This document shows positions 6,281 to 10,755 of a stretch of DNA of 10,755 nt, one piece after another (the first letter of the stretch is position 1; every line of letters begins with the position of its first letter). A model generated the notes under the pieces. That model made no database searches and was not told where the DNA came from. It saw nothing but the letters and a program-made list of their open reading frames with translations. Source of the stretch: Burkholderiales bacterium (GTDB taxonomy: Bacteria; Actinomycetota; Thermoleophilia; Gaiellales; Gaiellaceae). The stretch is taken from NCBI GenBank assembly GCA_025935595.1, contig JAICUZ010000065.1, positions 1 through 10,755 of the forward strand, read 5' to 3'. Position numbers and translations under genes: made by a program.

Positions 6281-7252
6281 ATGAGTAGCGCTGATGCGAG
6301 CTGGGTCGGTCTCGAGATTCGCCACCTGCAGGCGCTGGAAGCAGTCGCGCGCGAGGGTTCCTTCCGTGGGGCGGCGCAACGGCTCGGCTACGTCCAGTCG
6401 GCGATCAGCCACCAGATCCTCGCGCTCGAGCGCGTCGTCGGGACGACGCTCGTGCAGCGCACGCGCGGCTCGCGCCGGTCGGGGCTGACGCCGGCGGGTG
6501 AGGCCGTTCTCGAGCACGCTTCGGCGATCCTCGCGCGCGTTCGCGCCGCGCAGGTCGACCTGACAGCGCTCGCGGAGGGTCGGGCCGCCGTCCTGCGCGT
6601 CGGGTCGTTCCAGAACCTCGCTGCGCTGCTCGTGACGCCGATCCTGCCGCGCCTGCGCGCGGTCTTGAGCGTCGGCTCGGTCGAGTTCGTCGAGCACGAG
6701 ACAGGGCACGACATGCAAACCCTCGTCCGTGACCGCGCGGTGGACATCGCGTTCACCTACCAGCCGATCCAGCAACCCGGCGTCGCGCACGCCGAGCTGC
6801 TCGACGATCACTACGTCGCGGTCGTGCCGGCGTCGTCGCTCGCGGCGCGGCGCGGCCGTCCGATGCGCCTCGAGGAGGTCGCGCAGAGCGGCTTGATCGC
6901 CCACGGGCCGTCGCGCTCTCGCATCGAGAGCGAGCTCGCTGCGCGCGGGATCTCGACGACGATCCGGTTCCGCTCGGACAACAACGCGACCGTGCACGCA
7001 CTCGTGGCCGCGTCGGTCGGCTGTGCGGTGCTGCCCCGGCTTGCGGCCGTCTCGACCCCGGGCGTGACGATCCTCCCGCTCGACCCTGAGGACGCGGTGG
7101 CGCCGCGCCGGCTCGCGCTCGCGTGGCATGCCGAGCGCGGCGGCTCGCGTGAGGTGACGGAGTTCGTCGCGGCCGTGAGCCGTCAGGCCGCAAGAGTCTC
7201 CGAAGCCGTGGCTACGTGCGCCGCGGTGAGCGAGTCTCGCCGACGCGCGTAG
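6281..7252 (+). CDS. LysR-type transcriptional regulator 1
   Basis: This 323-residue protein has the standard LysR length. The N-terminal winged helix-turn-helix spans about residues 12-70: IRHLQALEAVAREGSFRGAA, then LGYVQSAISHQILALE, and LTPAGEAVLEHA after it. The C-terminal effector-binding fold (about 95-300) begins VLRVGSFQNLA and includes a late SVGCAVLPRL segment typical of the family. The chosen ATG gives a leader (SSADASWVGLE) matching the other two LysR proteins here. No Shine-Dalgarno precedes it. An ATG at 6294 is out of frame. It follows the binding-protein terminator on the same strand and ends overlapping the convergent lysR2 by 41 nt. Control of a binding-protein gene is plausible but inferred; the effector is unknown. 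Confidence 0.93.
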   Translation: MSSADASWVGLEIRHLQALEAVAREGSFRGAAQRLGYVQSAISHQILALERVVGTTLVQRTRGSRRSGLTPAGEAVLEHASAILARVRAAQVDLTALAEGRAAVLRVGSFQNLAALLVTPILPRLRAVLSVGSVEFVEHETGHDMQTLVRDRAVDIAFTYQPIQQPGVAHAELLDDHYVAVVPASSLAARRGRPMRLEEVAQSGLIAHGPSRSRIESELAARGISTTIRFRSDNNATVHALVAASVGCAVLPRLAAVSTPGVTILPLDPEDAVAPRRLALAWHAERGGSREVTEFVAAVSRQAARVSEAVATCAAVSESRRRA

Positions 7253-8153
7253 CGGCCGAGATCACGACCCGTGTCGTCGCGCCGAGCGTCTCACCCGCCG
7301 GCCACGCGATGCTGATCTCGCGCGGCTCGAGCAGCCGGTCGAGCGGCAGGGCGCAGGGGAGGAGATCGGGCTCGACGAGGAGCCTCGGCAGCACTGCGGC
7401 TGCGACCTTCTCGCGGGCGACCGCATTCAGCGCGGCGGCGTCGTCGGTGCGCAGGACGAACGACGGGTGGAGCCGCGCACGCGTGAAGAGGTCGTCGAGC
7501 GGCTTCGCGGCATCGCCGGATGCGGGCGCCGCGAGCGGCAGCCAGGCGAGCAGGTCGAGGTCGGTCGACGCCGTCGCCGCGTCCGGCAGGTCGGGTGCGA
7601 CGAGCACGAACGGGTCGGTCGCCACGCGGCGTCCTTCGAGCCGCGCAGCCGCAAGCGGTGAGACCGCCGTGAGGCAGAGGTGCGTCTCGCGATGCTCGAG
7701 CGCCGTGAGGCTGCGCTCCTCGTCGAGCTCGCGTACGAGGACGGAGACGGACGGCGCTTCCCGGCGGAGCAGCGCGAGCAGCGGCGGCAGGAGGGGGGCG
7801 AGGCTGCGCGGCGCCGCCAGGCGGACCGCGGCCGCGCTCTCGCCGCCGATGCGCTCGCTGAGCCGTGCGCGCGCCCGCTCGAGCTCGCTCGTGACGACGG
7901 CCGCGTGGGCGAGGAGGATCTCGCCTTCCGGGGTCAGGTGCACGAACCGCGACCCGCGGGCGCGGCTGATCAGCTGGACGCCGACCGCCCGCTCGAGCGC
8001 CGCGATCTGGGCGCTGATCGCGCTCTGCGTGTAGCCGAGGCTCCGGGCCGCGCGCACGAAGGAATTGGTCCGAGCGATTGCTGCGAGCGCCGTGAGGTGG
8101 CGCAATTCGACTCCGACCCAGCCCCGGTCGACGGAAAGCTCGGCAACCGCCAT
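7212..8153 (-). CDS. LysR-type transcriptional regulator 2
   Basis: This 313-residue LysR protein has its DNA-binding domain at about residues 15-85: VGVELRHLTALAAIARTNSF, then LGYTQSAISAQIAALE, then RARGSRFVHLTPEGE. The effector domain begins around AAAVRLAAPRSLAPLLPPLL. It is the only LysR of the three on the minus strand. Its 3' end overlaps lysR1 antiparallel over 7212-7252. It diverges from marR across 46 bp. The start ATG (8151-8153) lacks a Shine-Dalgarno but has TATAAA on the minus strand (8160-8165) 6 nt before it, suggesting a leaderless mRNA. The ligand domain is more diverged from the other two than the DNA-binding domain. The target is unknown; the neighbouring marR and itself are the first candidates. 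Confidence 0.92.
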   Translation of the reverse strand: MAVAELSVDRGWVGVELRHLTALAAIARTNSFVRAARSLGYTQSAISAQIAALERAVGVQLISRARGSRFVHLTPEGEILLAHAAVVTSELERARARLSERIGGESAAAVRLAAPRSLAPLLPPLLALLRREAPSVSVLVRELDEERSLTALEHRETHLCLTAVSPLAAARLEGRRVATDPFVLVAPDLPDAATASTDLDLLAWLPLAAPASGDAAKPLDDLFTRARLHPSFVLRTDDAAALNAVAREKVAAAVLPRLLVEPDLLPCALPLDRLLEPREISIAWPAGETLGATTRVVISAATRVGETRSPRRT

Positions 8154-8199
8154 TTTCGCTTTATATCAAGCTTCTTGCCGTCGAAAAAGTTAACCTACG
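8154..8199. promoter_or_regulatory. divergent promoter between lysR2 and marR
   Basis: This 46-bp gap, which is AT-rich compared with its surroundings, must drive both genes. The minus strand shows TATAAA (8160-8165) just before lysR2, and the plus strand shows TAACCT (8191-8196) just before marR. Symmetry is present as TTTTCG (8153-8158) with CGAAAA (8182-8187), and CAAG-CTT-CTTG (8167-8177) at its centre, which could be a regulator site. Neither gene has a Shine-Dalgarno. Confidence 0.55.
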
Positions 8200-8709
8200 A
8201 TGAAGGTGACCGAGCCGGACCGGATCGATCGGATCGTCGAGCGTCTGGCCGAGTTGCCTGCGGTCGAGCGGGTCGAGCCTTTGGCGGAGGGCATCTGCGA
8301 CCGGATCTCGGTCATCAGCCGTCGCCTGATGCTGCGTTCGAAGGCGTCGCTCGACGATTTCGGCATCTCGTGGCGTGAATGGCAGGTGCTGACGAACCTG
8401 GTGCTCGGCGGGGAGACGCCGCGCTCGCCGAGCGACCTCGCCTCGACGCTGATGGTCACGACGGGTGCGATGACGAACGTGCTCGACCGGCTTGCCGAAG
8501 GTGACCTGATCCGGCGCGTGCGGAATCCGGCCGACCGGCGCAGCGTGATCGTCGAGCCGACGGACGCCGGGGTCCAGCTCTGGTACGCAGCGGTGAACGG
8601 GCTCGGCGCGCACGAGGCGGAAGTCGTGTCGGTTCTCACCAAGTCCGAGCAAGAACAGCTGAACTCGCTTCTGCGCAAGCTGCTCTCCGGTCTCGCCGAC
8701 GGCGACTAG
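8200..8709 (+). CDS. MarR family transcriptional regulator
   Basis: This 169-residue protein has the MarR winged helix-turn-helix. FGISWREWQVLTNLVLGG (about residues 54-71) enters the domain, SPSDLASTLMVTTGAMTNVL (76-95) is the helix-turn-helix, and the wing carries RNPADRRSVIVEPTDAG with the hallmark DRR (112-114). Helices at both ends should form the dimer interface. MarR proteins usually repress and respond to small aromatic or oxidising compounds; no ligand can be named here. The ATG at 8200 has no Shine-Dalgarno, only TAACCT ending 3 nt before it. It is divergent from lysR2. It is about 25 residues longer at the N-terminus than minimal MarR proteins. Confidence 0.92.
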   Translation: MKVTEPDRIDRIVERLAELPAVERVEPLAEGICDRISVISRRLMLRSKASLDDFGISWREWQVLTNLVLGGETPRSPSDLASTLMVTTGAMTNVLDRLAEGDLIRRVRNPADRRSVIVEPTDAGVQLWYAAVNGLGAHEAEVVSVLTKSEQEQLNSLLRKLLSGLADGD

Positions 8710-8819
8710 CGAGTGGTGTTGCGGGCGAGCCGGCGGTCAAGGAGTCGGAGACCGTCGACCCACCCACGCAGGATGTTCGGGCCGTTCCACATCCACTTCG
8801 CCAGGGGAGCGAAGTCCGC
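8706..8819 (-). pseudogene. possible gene remnant or small ORF, minus strand
   Basis: This open frame between TGA (8820-8822) and TAG (8706-8708) encodes 37 residues beginning ADFAPLAKWMWNGPNILRG and ending RLLDRRLARNTTR. By eye about 30 of the 37 codons end in G or C, as in the real genes here. The composition (Trp, Asn, Met, Leu) looks like a protein and not like the Arg/Pro/Ala-rich shadows common in this window. The only ATG is internal (8790-8792, giving 28 residues) with no clear ribosome site. The same frame is also open upstream of the TGA as far as a TAA at 8931-8933. It could be the tail of a decayed gene. I recognise no family. Confidence 0.25.
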
Positions 8820-8940
8820 TCACACCTTCGCAGTCGCGACGGCCCTGACGTCGCGGAGGTCCGAGTTGGTAATCGTAAGGAACGCGATAACTTTTGCGCC
8901 GATCGACAATCGAAGCTGCAGAACGGGCGTTTAACTTTGC
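8710..8940. other. intergenic region between marR and lysR3
   Basis: This 231-bp stretch has no convincing plus-strand gene. It holds two stem-loops (8795-8815 and 8835-8855), the possible minus-strand remnant, and two near-repeats before lysR3: TAACTTTTGC (8888-8897) and TAACTTTGC (8932-8940). The second abuts the lysR3 ATG and resembles a -10 element. Confidence 0.6.
8795..8855. repeat. two consecutive 7-bp stem-loops
   Basis: ACTTCGC (8795-8801) pairs with GCGAAGT (8809-8815) around a 7-nt loop. CGCGACG (8835-8841) pairs with CGTCGCG (8849-8855), also around 7 nt. Neither has a T-tract. They may fold in the marR 3' end or act as protein-binding sites. Confidence 0.45.
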
Positions 8941-9909
8941 ATGGGAGTCGATCCCGGCAGCTGGCAAGGAGTCGAGTTTCGTCATCTCGCCGCGCTCGAG
9001 TCGATCGCGACCGAGGGCTCGTTCAGTGCGGCGGCGGCGAAGACCGGATACAGCCAGTCCGCGATCAGCGGCCAGATCGCGACGCTCGAGCGGCTGATCG
9101 GCGTCCGGCTGGTCAAGCGGATCCGCGGTTCGCGCAAGGTCACGCTCACTCCCGAGGGGGAGCGTCTGCTCGAGCATGCGCGCGCGATCAACGCGCGGTT
9201 GAACGCCGCGCGCGCAGACATCGAGCAGCTCGAGCGGAACGGGGTCGAGGGCCTGCGGATCGGCACGTTTCAGAGCGTCTCGCAGACACTCTTGCCCGAC
9301 GTGGTGCGTGGTTTGACCGCCGACGGCATATCCGTGACGTTGCGTGAGGACGCTGAGGTAGAGCATCACGTCGGGATGCTCGCGAGCGGAGAGCTCGACC
9401 TCGCTTTCGTGCTTCTCCCCGTGGACGCTGAAGGCCTGGAGGCGATCGAGCTGCTGCGCGACCCGTGGGTGCTCGTCGTGCGAACGGATCACCCGCTCGT
9501 GTGGAAGCAGCGGCCCGCGACTGCTGACGACATCTCCAACCTTCCGCTCATCACGTTCGAACAGCTTCCGCCGCAGAAGCTGATCGAAGGTTCCCTCCGT
9601 GCCGCCGGCGCGCACGTGCGTGTCGTCACCAGGATGGGCGACTCTGCCTCCGTCCTGTCGATGGTCTCGGCCGGGCTCGGGTGCGGGCTTGTCCCGCGGC
9701 TCGCCGTCGAAGCGGAAACGGGCGCCGCCCGCCTGAACGGCCTGCGGTTCCTGCCGTTGAACGACCAGCCCCCGCGGCTGATCGGCTTGGCGTGGAACCG
9801 TCAGCGGACAGGTGACGAGAGGGTTCGCCGCGCGGTCGAGCTCGCGGCAGACGTCGCGCGCAGCGTCTCCTATCAGCCGACGCGCGCGACTCATGGCCGA
9901 ACCGCATAG
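8941..9909 (+). CDS. LysR-type transcriptional regulator 3
   Basis: This 322-residue LysR protein aligns without gaps to LysR1 through the DNA-binding domain: VEFRHLAALESIATEGSFSA (11-30), TGYSQSAISGQIATLE (35-50), RIRGSRKVTLTPEGERLLEH (60-79). The effector-binding domain starts GLRIGTFQSVSQTLLPDV and carries GLGCGLVPRLAVE late. The ATG follows TTTAACTTTGC directly, with no Shine-Dalgarno. It lies 91 bp upstream of the second binding-protein gene on the same strand, so it may be co-transcribed with that gene or be its adjacent regulator. This is the tightest LysR/binding-protein pairing in the window. Effector unknown. Confidence 0.93.
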   Translation: MGVDPGSWQGVEFRHLAALESIATEGSFSAAAAKTGYSQSAISGQIATLERLIGVRLVKRIRGSRKVTLTPEGERLLEHARAINARLNAARADIEQLERNGVEGLRIGTFQSVSQTLLPDVVRGLTADGISVTLREDAEVEHHVGMLASGELDLAFVLLPVDAEGLEAIELLRDPWVLVVRTDHPLVWKQRPATADDISNLPLITFEQLPPQKLIEGSLRAAGAHVRVVTRMGDSASVLSMVSAGLGCGLVPRLAVEAETGAARLNGLRFLPLNDQPPRLIGLAWNRQRTGDERVRRAVELAADVARSVSYQPTRATHGRTA

Positions 9910-10000
9910 GTCCAGACTTCAGGTGTTCACACGCGTCCTCGGTAGGTGAGTCGCGGCACTAATGCCGCGTGCTCCACGTTCACTTGAGGAAGGGGACTTG
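9910..10000 (+). promoter_or_regulatory. leader of binding protein 2 with hairpin and ribosome site
   Basis: The 91-bp gap holds a perfect inverted repeat, CGCGGCA-CTAA-TGCCGCG (9952-9969). No T-tract follows, so it is more likely an operator or leader hairpin than a terminator. The purine-rich GAGGAAGGGGA (9986-9996) ends 4 nt before the ATG at 10001 and is the ribosome site. It shows no clear similarity to the longer leader of copy 1. Confidence 0.6.
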
Positions 10001-10755
10001 ATGCGCAGGAAGCAGGTGCTCTCCCTGTTCATGCTTGTACTGGGAGCCGCAATGCTCGTCGCCGCCGTCTCGGTCGGCGCTGCTTCGTCGTCGACGAAGA
10101 AGGCGGGCTCCCAGGACGCAAAGAAGGGTGGCACGCTCAGGCTGAATCAGGCGGAGTCGGACTTCGACTTCGTCGATCCGCAGCTTGCGTACCGCACCGA
10201 CGACTGGTCGATGATCTACACGACGTCGATGCCGCTCGTCGGCTTCCCGGAGAAGGCCGGCGCCGCCGGTGCTCAGCTCGTGCCGATCGGGGCGACGTCG
10301 TTCCCGACGGTGTCGAGCAACGGGAAGACGTACACGTTCCACATCCGCCCGGGCATGCGGTTCTCGGACGGCTCGCGGGTCACCGCTGCCGCCTATCTGC
10401 GGTCGTGGGAGCGGATCCTGAGCCCGAAGATGGGCTCGCCGCTCGGCGTCAACCTCTCGCTGCAGGACGTCATCGTCGGCGGCAAGGCGTTCCTCGACGG
10501 CAAGGCCTCGAAGATCTCGGGCATCACCGCCAAGGGGAACACACTGACGTTCCGCCTGACGAAGCCGAACGCGACGTTCGTGTCGATCCTGTCGATGCAG
10601 TGGTTCACGCCGGTCAAGCCGAACACGCCGTATACGAGCCGTGGGCTCAACGTGTACCCGGCCGCTGGCCCGTACTACATCGCCTCGCGCGACCCGGGCC
10701 GCTCGACGGTGCTGAAGCGGAACCCGTACTACAAGGGCAACCGCCCGGCGAACCC
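10001..10755 (+). CDS. ABC transporter solute-binding protein, family 5, copy 2 (3' end outside window)
   Basis: The first 251 residues are visible and align without gaps to the copy at 4506-6170, with about 41 differences (near 84% identity by hand count). The signal segment is conserved (MRRKQVLSLFMLVLGAAMLV), again without a lipobox Cys. Changes cluster after the signal peptide, at residues around 90-135 and around 205-220, for example NLPYSSTG versus NTPYTSRG, which may alter ligand choice. The stretches SPKMGSPLGVNLSLQD and AAGPYYIASRDPGRSTVLKR are identical. It has a good ribosome site and follows lysR3. Permease and ATPase genes may follow outside the window, but none is visible. Confidence 0.94.
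   Translation, partial: MRRKQVLSLFMLVLGAAMLVAAVSVGAASSSTKKAGSQDAKKGGTLRLNQAESDFDFVDPQLAYRTDDWSMIYTTSMPLVGFPEKAGAAGAQLVPIGATSFPTVSSNGKTYTFHIRPGMRFSDGSRVTAAAYLRSWERILSPKMGSPLGVNLSLQDVIVGGKAFLDGKASKISGITAKGNTLTFRLTKPNATFVSILSMQWFTPVKPNTPYTSRGLNVYPAAGPYYIASRDPGRSTVLKRNPYYKGNRPAN
10001..10755 (+). repeat. direct repeat of binding-protein gene, right copy
   Basis: This matches 4506-5260 with a constant offset of 5495 bp. Identical runs are 10404-10455 (52 nt) and 10667-10737 (71 nt). The copies flank the four regulator genes in direct orientation. Confidence 0.9.

Noticed and set aside
6226..6288. 20-codon ORF (ATG at 6226) overlapping the lysR1 start
   Set aside because: Basic, low-complexity peptide without a ribosome site; nothing supports translation, though a leader peptide cannot be excluded.
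8713..8934. 73-codon plus-strand ORF after marR
   Set aside because: Arg/Ser-rich start, no ribosome site and no motif. The opposite strand looks more like coding sequence.
8737..9894. 385-codon minus-strand open frame opposite lysR3
   Set aside because: It is antisense to a clear LysR gene and has no recognisable domain.
1..10755. tRNA, rRNA, CRISPR, insertion sequence or phage integration site
   Set aside because: I saw no cloverleaf, no regularly spaced repeats, no transposase or integrase motifs and no flanking terminal repeats. The only long direct repeat is the binding-protein gene itself.

Overview
The window is high-GC DNA with dense, short-spaced genes and GC-rich third codon positions. 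It carries a MutY-type glycosylase, a DHA2-type MFS exporter, a TetR regulator, a pair of ABC-2 permeases, three LysR-type regulators, a MarR regulator and two family-5 solute-binding proteins. This composition and style suggest a soil-type high-GC actinomycete, possibly of the Thermoleophilia (Gaiella/Solirubrobacter) kind. The lineage is an inference from gene style and cannot be proved from the sequence alone.

Left part (1-2624): the start of a minus-strand mutY-like gene, running off the left edge, diverges from an MFS-tetR operon. The 84-bp gap between them holds two 19-bp repeats 32 bp apart, each with an internal inverted repeat. They look like operators for the TetR protein encoded 2 bp after the exporter, which would give a self-contained efflux module.

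Middle (2628-4219, minus strand): two ABC-2 type permeases overlap by 4 bp and meet tetR tail to tail across 3 bp. No ATP-binding subunit lies beside them in this window. Next comes a 286-bp divergent intergenic region with several potential RNA hairpins.

Right part (4506-10755): a complete family-5 (oligopeptide/dipeptide/nickel-type) solute-binding protein is closed off by a strong hairpin terminator and has no permease or ATPase genes after it. Four regulators follow: LysR1 (+), LysR2 (-, overlapping LysR1 tail to tail by 41 nt), MarR (+, divergent from LysR2) and LysR3 (+). The window ends inside a second copy of the binding-protein gene, exactly 5495 bp downstream of the first. The copies are collinear, about 84% identical in protein by hand count, and share DNA stretches of up to 71 nt without a mismatch. 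The three LysR proteins resemble each other strongly in the DNA-binding domain, so the 5.5-kb segment looks like a locally duplicated binding-protein/LysR neighbourhood. The likely but unproven link is that the LysR (and perhaps MarR) proteins control the solute-binding genes.

I see no tRNA, rRNA, CRISPR array, insertion sequence or phage gene. No clearly new system is evident. The items most worth a second look are the duplicated binding-protein/regulator cluster, the permease pair without an ATPase, the twin operators, the shortened MutY, the hairpins before the first binding protein, and a coding-like minus-strand remnant between marR and the third lysR.
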